Below, in pieces: positions 52,569-62,400 of a DNA stretch of 64,000 nucleotides. Source of the DNA: Cordylochernes scorpioides (taxonomy: Eukaryota; Arthropoda; Arachnida; Pseudoscorpiones; Chernetidae); assembly GCA_030710605.1 (NCBI GenBank), contig CP092872.1, positions 92,964,627 through 93,028,626 of the forward strand. Reading direction: 5' to 3'. Positions within the stretch are counted from its first letter, which is position 1; each line of letters starts with the position of its first letter. The position numbers and the translations under genes were made by a program. The notes beneath the pieces were generated by a model, which saw only the letters and a list, made by a program, of their open reading frames with translations, searched no databases and had not been told where the DNA came from.

Positions 52569-55500
52569 AGACAAACCTAGATACATTCCGTGTCAGTTCT
52601 TCCATTCCTACAAACCTAGATACATTCCGTGTCAGTTCTTCCATTCCTACAAACCTAGACACCTTCTGTGTCAGTTCTTCCATTCCTACAAACCTAGACA
52701 CCTTCTGTGTCAGTTCTTCCATTCCTACAAACCTAGACACCTTCTGTGTCAGTTCTTCTATTCCTACAAACCTAGACACCTTCTTTGTCAGTCCTTCCAT
52801 TCCTAGAAACCTAGACACCTTCTGTGTCAGTTCTTCCATTCCTACAAACCTAGACACCTTCTGTGACAGTTCTTCCATTCCTACAAACCTAGACACCTTC
52901 TGTGTCAGTCCTTCCATTCCTACAAACCTAGACACCTTCTGTGACAGTTCTTCCATTCCTACAAACCTAGACACCTTCTGTGTCAGTTCTTCCATTCCTA
53001 CAAACCTAGACACCTTCTGTGTCAGTTCTTGCATTCCTACAATCCTAGACACCTTCTGTGTCAGTCCTTCCATTCCTACAAACCTAGACACCTTCTGTGT
53101 CAGTCCTTCCATTCCTACAAACCTAGACACCTTCTGTGTCAGTCCTTCCATTCCTACAAACCTAGACACCTTCTGTGACAGTTCTTCCATTCCTACAAAC
53201 CTAGACACCTTCTGTGACAGATCTTCCATTCCTACAAACCTAGACACCTTCTTTATCAGTTCTTCCATTCCTACAAACCTAGACACCTTCTGTGTCAGTT
53301 CTTCCATTCCTACAAACCTAGACACCTTCCGTGACAGTTCTTCCATTCCTACAAACCTAGACACCTTCTGTTTCAGTCCTTCCATTCCTACAAACCTAGA
53401 CACCTTCTGTGTCAGTCCTTCCATTCTTAGAAACCTAGACACCTTCTGTGTCAGTCCTTCCATTCCTACAAACCTAGACACCTTCTGTGTCAGTCCTTCC
53501 ATTCCTACAAACCTAGACACCTTCTATGACAGTTCTTCCATTCCTACAAACCTAGACACCTTCTGTGACAGTTCTACCATTCCTACAAACCTAGACACCT
53601 TCTGTTTCAGTCCTTCCATTCCTACAAACCTAGACACCTTCTGTTTCAGTCCTTCCATTCCTACAAACCTAGACACCTTCTGTGACAGTTCTTCCATTCC
53701 TACAAACCTAGACACCTTCTGTGACAGTTCTTCCATTCCTACAAACCTAGATACATTCCGTGTCAGTTCTTCCATTCCTACAAACCTAGACACCTTCTGT
53801 TTCAGTCCTTCCATTCCTACAAACCTAGACACCTTCTGTTTCAGTCCTTCCATTCCTACAAACCTAGATACATTCCGTGTCAGTTCTTCCATTCCTACAA
53901 ACCTAGACACCTTCTGTGACAGTTCTTCCATTCCTACAAACCTAGATACATTCCGTGTCAGTTCTTCCATTCCTACAAACCTAGACACCTTCTGTGTCAG
54001 TCCTTCCATTCCTACAAACTTAGACACCTTCTGTGACAGTTCTTCCATTCCTACAAACCTAGACACCTTCTGTGTCAGTTCTTCCATTCCTACAAACCTA
54101 GACACCTTCTGTGTCAGTCCTTCCATTCCTAGAAACCTAGACACCTTCTGTGTCAGTCCTTCCATTCCTACAAACTTAGACACCTTCTGTGACAGTTCTT
54201 CCATTCCTACAAACCTAGACACCTTCTGTGTCAGTTCTTCCATTCCTAGAAACCTAGACACCTTCTGTGTCAGTCCTTCCATTCCTACAAACTTAGACAC
54301 CTTCTGTGACAGTTCTTCCATTCCTACAAACCTAGACACCTTCTGTGTCAGTCCTTCCATTCCTAGAAACCTAGACACCTTCTGTGTCAGTTCTTCCATT
54401 CCTACAAACCTAGACACCTTCTGTGTCAGTTCTTCTATTCCTACAAACCTAGACACCTTCTTTGTCAGTTCTTCCATTCCTACAAACCTAGACACCTTCT
54501 GTGACAGTTCTTCCATTCCTACAAACCTAGACACCTTCTGTGTCAGTCCTTCCATTCCTACAAACCTAGACACCTTCTGTGACAGTTCTTCCATTCCTAC
54601 AAACCTAGACACCTTCTGTGTCAGTTCTTCCATTCCTACAAACCTAGACACCTTCTGTGTCAGTTCTTGCATTCCTACAAACCTAGACACCTTCTGTGTC
54701 AGTCCTTCCATTCCTACAAACCTAGACACCTTCTGTGTCAGTCCTTCCATTCCTACAAACCTAGACACCTTCTGTGTCAGTCATTCCATTCCTACAAACC
54801 TAGACACCTTCTGTGACAGTTCTTCCATTCCTTCAAACCTAGACACCTTCTGTGACAGATCTTCCATTCCTACAAACCTAGACACCTTCTTTATCAGTTC
54901 TTCCATTCCTACAAACCTAGACACCTTCTGTGTTAGTTCTTCCATTCCTACAAACCTAGACACCTTCCGTGACAGTTCTTCCATTCCTACAAACCTAGAC
55001 ACCTTCTGTGTCAGTCCTTCCATTCTTAGAAACCTAGACACCTTCTGTGTCAGTCCTTCCATTCCTACAAACCTAGACACCTTCTGTGTCAGTCCTTCCA
55101 TTCCTACAAACCTAGACACCTTCTATGACAGTTCTTCCATTCCTACAAACCTAGACACCTTCTGTGACAGTTCTTCCATTCCTACAAACCTAGACACCTT
55201 CTGTGACAGTTCTACCATTCCTACAAACCTAGACACCTTTTGTTTCAGTCCTTCCATTCCTACAAACCTAGACACCTTCTGTTTCAGTCCTTCCATTCCT
55301 ACAAACCTAGACACCTTCTGTGACAGTTCTTCCATTCCTACAAACCTAGACACCTTCTGTGACAGTTCTTCCATTCCTACAAACCTAGATACATTCCGTG
55401 TCAGTTCTTCCATTCCTACAAACCTAGACACCTTCTGTGTCAGTCCTTCCATTCCTACAAACTTAGACACCTTCTGTGACAGTTCTTCCATTCCTACAAA

Positions 55501-56447
55501 CCTAGACACCTTCTGTGTCAGTTCTTCCATTCCTACAAACCTAGACACCTTCTGTGTCAGTCCTTCCATTCCTAGAAACCTAGACACCTTCTGTGTCAGT
55601 CCTTCCATTCCTACAAACTTAGACACCTTCTGTGACAGTTCTTCCATTTTTCAAACCTAGACACCTTCTGTGTCAGTCCTTCCATTCCTACAAACCTAGA
55701 CACCTTCTGTGACAGTTCTTCCATTCCTACAAACCTAGACACCTTCTGTGTCAGTTCTTCCATTCCTACAAACCTAGACACATTTTGTGTCAGTCCTTCC
55801 ATTCCTACAAACCTAGACACCTTCTGGGTCAGTTCTTCCATTCCTACAAACCTAGACACCTTCTGTGTCAGTCCTTCCATTCCTACAAACCTAGACACCT
55901 TCTGTGACAGTTCTTCCATTCCTAGAAACCTAGACACCTTCTGTGTCAGTCCTTCCATTCCTACAAACTTAGACACCTTCTGTGACAGTTCTTCCATTCC
56001 TACAAACCTAGACACCTTCTGTGTCAGTTCTTCCATTCCTACAAACCTAGACACCTTCTGTGTCAGTCCTTCCATTCCTACAAACCTAGACACCTTCTGT
56101 GACAGTTCTTCCATTCCTACAAACCTAGACACCTTCTGTGTCAGTTCTTCCATTCCTACAAACCTAGACACATTTTGTGTCAGTCCTTCCATTCCTACAA
56201 ACCTAGACACTTTCTTTGTCAGTTCTTCCATTCCTACAAACCTAGACACATTTTGTGTCAGTCCTTCCATTCCTACAAACCTAGACACCTTCTGTGACAG
56301 TTCTTCCATTCCTACAAACCTAGACACATTTTGTGTCAGTCCTTCCATTCCTACAAACCTAGACACCTTCTGTGACAGTTCTTCCATTCCTACAAACCTA
56401 GACACCTTCTGTGTCAGTCCTTCCATTCCTACAAACCTAGACACATG
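52569..56447. repeat. 39-bp minisatellite, about 99 units
   Basis: Unit CTAGACACCTTCTGTGTCAG then TTCTTCCATTCCTACAAAC. The period of 13 codons gives minus frames of 317, 414, 112, 174 and 298 codons (KVSRFVGMEELTQ repeats) separated by stops. Unit variants in that frame are largely amino-acid-changing (E/G, T/S, Q/stop), arguing against selection for coding. The identical rare variant CTTCTATGAC occurs at 53521 and 55120, 1,599 bp or exactly 41 units apart, and neighbouring variants repeat with it. Confidence 0.96.
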
Positions 56448-56546
56448 GGGAAAATCTTGACGAAGCCGGGTTATTTTAAAATATTCTATAAAGCTGTATT
56501 TGAACACTTAGTAATGCCAAATGGAATGATATTTAACACGAAACTG

Positions 56547-56758
56547 TATTAAAGCTCATGGAAAAAACTTGAGAAAGTGGAAAATCTTTGATGTCGTCGG
56601 TCGTCTGTTTTGTGAAGGAGACAGAGGCAATTTTGTTCACACTTGGTTATCCCGTGTGTCTTCAATAAAGGTCACTGTAATATCTTTCAGAGTCATTGGC
56701 AGAATTCCGATTTACATGCTAAAAGGTACAATTTGTTTTGTCCATCAGTGTATATATC
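56547..56758. mobile_element. MITE family M, copy 3
   Basis: Left end AAAAACTTGAGAAAGTGG; right end TTTTGTCCATCAGTGTATA. The interior TTTTGTTCACACTTGG and CTTCAATAAAGGTCACTG matches copy 2. It starts about 100 bp after the 39-bp array. Confidence 0.65.
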
Positions 56759-56759
56759 A

Positions 56760-57540
56760 TTTAGAGAAAATATATTTTTTATAACAAAATATATTTATAA
56801 AAAAGTTAACCACTTTTTAATTATATAAAAAAATATATATAATAATTTGTTATCCTAAATAGTTAATTAAATTTATTCAAAAAAATGTTAGAAAACCTGT
56901 TCTCACAGAATGTTAAAAGAAAAAAAAAACTAAATTAATGAAGTAAAAGTTTATTTTTTAATGTTTTTTCAAATAAATAAAAACACGCAAAAATGTTGCA
57001 TATATATTGCATATTATTTAAAAGTTTTATCCAGAATTTTGTTAAATTTTTATAAATAATAACAAAATTATATTTAATTCGCAAAGTATTGGGAAACTAA
57101 ATTCTAAAATTATTCACCACATTAAAACACTTTAATGAATGGTAATTTATTGCCTATATGTCAGATAACAAGTTGAATTTATTCCAAAAGAAAAAATGAT
57201 AGATTTTTCCCTATCGCTTTAGTAATATTTTTAAAAAGTTACAGAATATATTATTTTAACTAATATGTCTTAAATTATAGGCATATTATTTTCAAAATAA
57301 ATTTTATAAAATAAATATATTTTATTCATAATTTATATTTATACTTTTAGTGTTTATTATATTAAAAATATAGATAGCAAAAATTATTAGATTCGATAAT
57401 TATTACGTATATTGAGATGTATAATCATAATAGTATAAATTTTTAAAATTATCTCAATGTATTTACTGATGATATAGGTAAATTTAGAGTTTTTGAAAAA
57501 TTTTAATTTCATGTTAAAATTAAATTATATAATAGATATA
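56760..57540. other. AT-rich, no gene seen
   Basis: Very AT-rich without recognisable features. Confidence 0.55.
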
Positions 57541-57544
57541 TTTT

Positions 57545-57692
57545 CAAATAAAAAGACATATATTGGATCAAAATATCATGTATTTTACCAATATTTCAGT
57601 TGGCTGAACACCAACCTTTATCAAGGTGTTATAACATATTTAATGTGTGTCAAAAACAAACTCAGCGCCACATAACGTCAACAGAATTATGT
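57545..57692 (-). ncRNA. family C repeat with degenerate hammerhead
   Basis: AAAAGACATATATTGGATCA, TATTTTACCAATATTTCAGT, TGGCTGAACACCAACC, TTTATCAAGGTG. The extension TTTAATGTGTGTCAAAAACA and CAGCGCCACATAACGTCAAC matches the copy at 32790 in inverse. Confidence 0.5.
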
Positions 57693-57699
57693 TTTAAAA

Positions 57700-58215
57700 A
57701 TATTTTGTTATATTCAATGGGGAGAAAAAAATGTATATTTGAGAGTATATTTTGACAACATATACCAGAATTTACATTAGCATAAAATTATTAATTTATA
57801 TTAATATCATATAATTTCCTCAATTACCCAATTATAATGAAAAACATTCAATTTTAATATCTATATATAAATATATTTAAAATATTATAATTGAGTCATT
57901 TGTGCCTTTCTGTTCGTTTAAAGAAAATATTTCAGCGAGGGCATAGTAGCATGGGTTCGAGTCTCTTTCGTCCCATTTTTTTTTCAAATTGCGGGAATTA
58001 TTTCTATTTTACAACCACCTTTCTTTGTGGTTGAATTCAAGAAGGTGTCAGGGCATTCATATAGGAAGCTAAAAAAGCTCTTATAGTTATTTTTACTGAT
58101 ATCCATTTTAAAAAATAGAACCATACTTTTATCGATGTCATTAAAAGGTATATCCATAAACTCATCAAAATCAATATAAACTCAAAAAGGTTTTGTTGAT
58201 AATCATTCTGAAAAC
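57700..58215. other. AT-rich; weak tRNA-like B box
   Basis: ATGGGTTCGAGTCTC near 57951 resembles a Pol III B box followed by a T run, but no A box or cloverleaf is evident. Otherwise nothing. Confidence 0.3.
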
Positions 58216-58221
58216 TATATA

Positions 58222-58470
58222 CAGTGGTACCTCGACATACGAGTTTAATTCGTTCCACAACCTTGCTCGTATCTTGAATTACTCGTATCTCGAAGCAAAT
58301 TTCCCCATACAAAATTCCCATTTAAAATCACAGATTAATATCTTCAACACTACCGAACCGAACTCGTATCTCGAATTTCGCTTGTAACTCAAAGCAAAAA
58401 ATCACTTGCTCGTCGGCTCGTATCTCGAAAAACTCGTATGTTGGGGCGCTCGTATGTCGAGGTACCACTG
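58222..58470. mobile_element. 249-bp MITE with TA target duplication
   Basis: Starts CAGTGGTACCTCGACATACG and ends with its reverse complement (22-bp perfect inverted termini), flanked by TA on both sides. Internal CTCGTATCTCGAA blocks repeat. No coding capacity. TA duplication and CAGTG termini fit a Tc1/mariner or pogo-type non-autonomous element. Confidence 0.85.
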
Positions 58471-58479
58471 TATTGCCAC

Positions 58480-59095
58480 GTGGAAAATTGGGAAAGAAAA
58501 ACTTCAGGATGGCACAGAAATTTGGCAAGAGAAAATATCTTTATTTACGGGTCTGCTAGCCAAAATAAATGATTTTTGAGCCCCAATGGCCGCGTAAAGC
58601 GGAATATATAAAACCACTATGACCAGGCTGAGAGGCTAGGGACAGGATCTCCGTCAGGGAAGAGGCAGGTTAGGCCGGATTGGGTCTGCGGAGGTCAGGA
58701 GGCAGGAAGAAGGCGGGAGGACTAGAACTTTGCAGCTCTAGCTCTGGCAATTGGGCAAGACATTGATCTTGCCTCGTGGTCGGCAGAGTTATTTAAGGCA
58801 AGAACAAACTATGATTGATAAAACAAAAGATAAACAATGAGGGATAATTACAGAGTAGAAAAATATAAACATTAAAAATGATACTTTGTTAATAAAATAG
58901 TAAATACTTTGCTACAATATAGAATATTTTATTTAAGAAAAAATGTTTTTTTATTTGATATGGCCATTCAGGTATTGCTTGACCATTCATCTATTATATA
59001 TTGTAGCAAAGTATTTATTATATTTTATGTACAGATTTACATATCCATAATTTATTTATGGATTGCTCTATTTTCAAAAATATTCATATATATAT
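58480..59095. other. no gene; family C border fragment at end
   Basis: A more GC-rich segment at 58580-58800 without a frame, a local inverted repeat around AATAAATACTTTGCTACAAT (58900-59015), and TTATTTATGGATTGCTCTAT at 59052, the border of family C. Confidence 0.45.
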
Positions 59096-59101
59096 TTTTA
59101 C

Positions 59102-59430
59102 TAGCCGAATGACCCGGGCAACGCCCGTGTTTTACCCGATTGAATGTTTTGATTCAAATACTATTTGTTACAATTATAAATTGGCGCCTTAAATAAATGC
59201 ATATTTTCGTTAATAACTATAGCCTATGTGCTTTATCTGTCTATGTAATATATGCATTTATTTAAGGAGCGACCCGCTCCAACACTATAGTTACAGAAAT
59301 GGGGGGGGGGGGGGGGGGGGGCAAAGGTGGCGTGATCGTAACCGACCAATAGGAGGGCGCCATTCCAAAAAAAAAAAAAAAAGCAAGCCGTGACAGAGGC
59401 CATGACGCTCGTAACTGTATATAGAATTAC
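59102..59430 (+). mobile_element. non-LTR-like repeat, second copy of the 9091 type
   Basis: CTAGCCGAATGACCCGGGCA head, G tract of about 23 nt at 59299-59321, GGCAAAGGTGGCGTGATCG, poly(A) run and GCTCGTAACTGTATATAGAA tail. Near-identical blocks to 9091-9490. It adjoins an FB-A fragment, as there. Confidence 0.65.
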
Positions 59431-59439
59431 GTTGCACTA

Positions 59440-59560
59440 GCTGGGAGGATTCACCACTAATGAACCAGGCCCTCCCTTCAATTTTTTCATTGCAGTAAGG
59501 GCAGTAGAAATTGTTTTATTTTAAAAAGAATATTACGCGTCTAAAATAGTTTCGTAATTT
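59440..59560 (-). repeat. FB-A copy 11 (partial, minus)
   Basis: TCACCACTAATGAACCAGGC, ATTGCAGTAAGGGCAGTAG, ACGCGTCTAAAATAGTTTCG. One arm only. Confidence 0.6.
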
Positions 59561-59984
59561 ATTTTTATATTTATATTTTTCTACTCTGTAAATTTCTCTC
59601 ATTGCTTCTCTTGTAGTTTAGTTTTTTTTAGGAGGGGAGGGTATCATAAATAAATTGTCATATCATTCTGGAATTTGACTTACCCAATTATCTACGTGGC
59701 AATATAATATAATTTGCATATTTCAAAATTATAATTTCTAAATAATTATTGATTAATTACCATAATGCTTATATAAATAGTGCCCACAAATATAGAATCA
59801 ATATCACAGAGCGTTAATATAATCAAATATAATTAATTAGATAAAATCGAGCAATAAAGATAATGGAATTAATTATATAATTTGACTAAAAGGATTTTGA
59901 AAGAGAATAATAATAATGGCAGATGGAGAGAGAGAGAGATGGATTATTGAATTATAATTATCACACATACATATATATTTTGAA

Positions 59985-60210
59985 AATAGTGCAACCCATA
60001 ATTAAATCTTTAATCAAAAAGCCATATATTGGATCAAAATATCATTTATTTTACCAATATTTCAGTTGGCTAAACGCCAACCTTTATCAAGGTGTTGTAA
60101 CACTTTAAAATGTTATAATACCTTGATAAAGGTTGGCGTTCAGCCAACTGAAATATTGGTAAAATAAATGATATTTTGATCCAATATATGCCTTTTTAAT
60201 TAAACACATA
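59985..60210. repeat. inverted pair of family C repeats
   Basis: The minus-strand copy (60000-60110) and plus-strand copy (60115-60205) face each other around a short centre. Both carry CTTGATAAAGGTTGGCGTT and GAAATATTGGTAAAATAAAT, that is a hairpin helix II, GAAA and GGTA with the UUGAUAA core. Confidence 0.7.
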
Positions 60211-60261
60211 TATATATATATATATAAATAAAAGACAATTCGCTGAGGAAAGAGTTTCTTT

Positions 60262-60325
60262 CGTTATATATAACGGCAATACAAGCTTTCGGGATCAACA
60301 GCCCTTCGACAGGTATAACTATGGT
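60262..60325 (-). ncRNA. hammerhead-like motif, PLE-linked class
   Basis: Minus strand: CCTGTCGAAGGG, loop CTGTTGAT, CCC, GAAAGCTTGTATTGCC. UA after helix III could serve as NUH. Core CUGUCGA as at 31380. Confidence 0.45.
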
Positions 60326-60346
60326 ACTGAGGTTTTTGATTCTACT

Positions 60347-60350
<4 letters not shown>

Positions 60351-60383
<33 letters not shown>

Positions 60384-60480
60384 TAAAAGAAGGCATATCC
60401 TGACCAGACTCACATGTGCATTTCTAGATATGAGCCTGGTCAAAATATACCTTCTATTATTTTAATTACAACATCTGACT
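60351..60480. repeat. (TA)n and repeat D fragment
   Basis: (TA)n at about 60351-60378, then AAGGCATATCCTGACCAG, CTCACATGTGCATTTC and GAGCCTGGTCAAAATATACC. This is a small palindromic version of repeat D. Confidence 0.5.
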
Positions 60481-60518
60481 CTCTTTATTATTTTTATTTT
60501 TATTGTTTTTCACACACA

Positions 60519-60850
60519 AATAGAGCAATCCATAAATAAATCTTTAATTAAAAAAGGCATATATTGGATCAAAATATTATTTATTTTACCAATATTTCAG
60601 TTGGCCAAAATATTGGTAAAATAAGTAATATTTTGGTCCAATATATGCCTTTTTTAATTAAAGATTTATTTATGGATTGCTCTATAAATTCGGCCAACTG
60701 AAATATTGGTAAAATAAATGATTTTATGATCCAATATATGCCTTTTTTAATTAAAGATTTATTTATGGGTTGCTCTATAAATTCGGCCAACTGAAATATT
60801 GGTAAAATAAATGATTTTATGATCCAATATATGCCTTTTTAGATAAACAC
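60519..60850. repeat. family C cluster: inverted plus two direct copies
   Basis: Arms GAGCAATCCATAAATAAATC through AAAAGGCATATATTGG (60519-60607) invert at 60606-60690. A direct copy with period 93 follows (CGGCCAACTG at 60691 and 60784). The hammerhead-like 3' half (GAAATATTGGTAAAATAAAT) is kept, but the CTTGATAAAGG half is deleted. Confidence 0.65.
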
Positions 60851-61020
60851 ATATATATATAATTACTTCTCACAGAAACACTGATAGGAATTCTATTCTA
60901 TTATTGTGTAAATTATAAGTTTTATTCTGATTCTTCGGATTGATTTACCAATGATAACTTTGTCTACTTGTACCACCAGTCCTACAATTTAGTAAAAAAC
61001 TGAGAATATCGTTAAAAATG

Positions 61021-62400
61021 TAAAATATAACAAGAAGACACAGTAGTTGTTATATCTCCACCAAGACTGTATATAACTGTGGTTACCTATTTACATATTG
61101 TCTACCTTTGTTTACCTTTAATATAAAGCAATAACGCGCCATCTATATATAATAAATGAAAGTATTTGTCCACAGTAGTTGTTAAATCTCTCCACCAAGA
61201 CTGTATATAACTGTGGTTACCTATTTACATATTGTCTACCTTTGTTTACCTTTAATATAAAGCAATAACGCGCCATCTATATATAATAAATGAAAGTATT
61301 TGTCCACAGTAGTTGTTATATCTCTCCACCAAGACTGTATATAACTGGTTACCTATTTACATATTGTCTACCTTTAATATAAAGCAATAATGCGCCATCT
61401 ATATATAATAAATGAAAGTATTTGTCCACAGTAGTTATTATCTCTCCACCAAGACTGTATATAACTGTGGTTACCTATTTACATATTGTCTACTTTTGTT
61501 TACCTTTAATATAAAGCAATAACGCGCCATCTATATATAATAAATGAAAGTATTTGTCCACAGTAGTTGTTATCTCTCCACCAAGACTGTATATAACTGT
61601 GGTTACCTATTTACATATTGTCTACTTTTGTTTACCTTTAATATAAAGCAATAACGCGCCATCTATATATAATAAATGAAAGTATTTGTCCACAGTAGTT
61701 GTTATATCTCTCCACCAAGACTGTATATAACTGGTTACCTATTTACATATTGTCTACTTTTGTTTACCTTTAATATAAAGCAATAACGCGCCATCTATAT
61801 ATAATAAATGAAAGTATTTGTCCACAGTAGTTGTTATCTCTCCACCAAGACTGTATATAACTGTGGTTACCTATTTACATATTGTCTACTTTTGTTTACC
61901 TTTAATATAAAGCAATAACGCGCCATCTATATATAATAAATGAAAGTATTTGTCCACAGTAGTTGTTATATCTCTCCACCAAGACTGTATATAACTGTGG
62001 TTACCTATTTACATATTGTCTACTTTTGTTTACCTTTAATATAAAGCAATAACGCGCCATCTATATATAATAAATGAAAGTATTTGTCCACAGTAGTTGT
62101 TATCTCTCCACCAAGACTGTATATAACTGTGGTTACCTATTTACATATTGTCTACTTTTGTTTACCTTTAATATAAAGCAATAACGCGCCATCTATATAT
62201 AATAAATGAAAGTATTTGTCCACAGTAGTTGTTATCTCTCCACCAAGACTGTATATAACTGTGGTTACCTATTTACATATTGTCTACCTTTAATATAAAG
62301 CAATAACACGCCATCTATATATAATAAATGAAAGTATTCACACCCAGTAGTTGTTATATCTCCACCAAGACTGTATATAACTGGTTACCTATTTACATAA
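61021..62400 (+). repeat. ~132-bp tandem array carrying an FB-A end
   Basis: About 10 units with spacing 122-138 (ACGCGCC at 61134, 61268, 61390 as ATGCGCC, 61522, 61654 and onward). Each unit has AGCAATAACGCGCCATCTAT then ATATAATAAATGAAAGTATT, which matches the left end of FB-A at 36066 and 36551. The rest is CACAGTAGTTGTTATCTCTC and CAAGACTGTATATAACTG-type sequence not found in FB-A. Confidence 0.92.

Noticed and set aside
53524-54768. 414-codon minus-strand ORF of 13-residue repeats
   Set aside because: Product of the 39-bp minisatellite; variants are mostly amino-acid-changing and stops interrupt neighbouring units.
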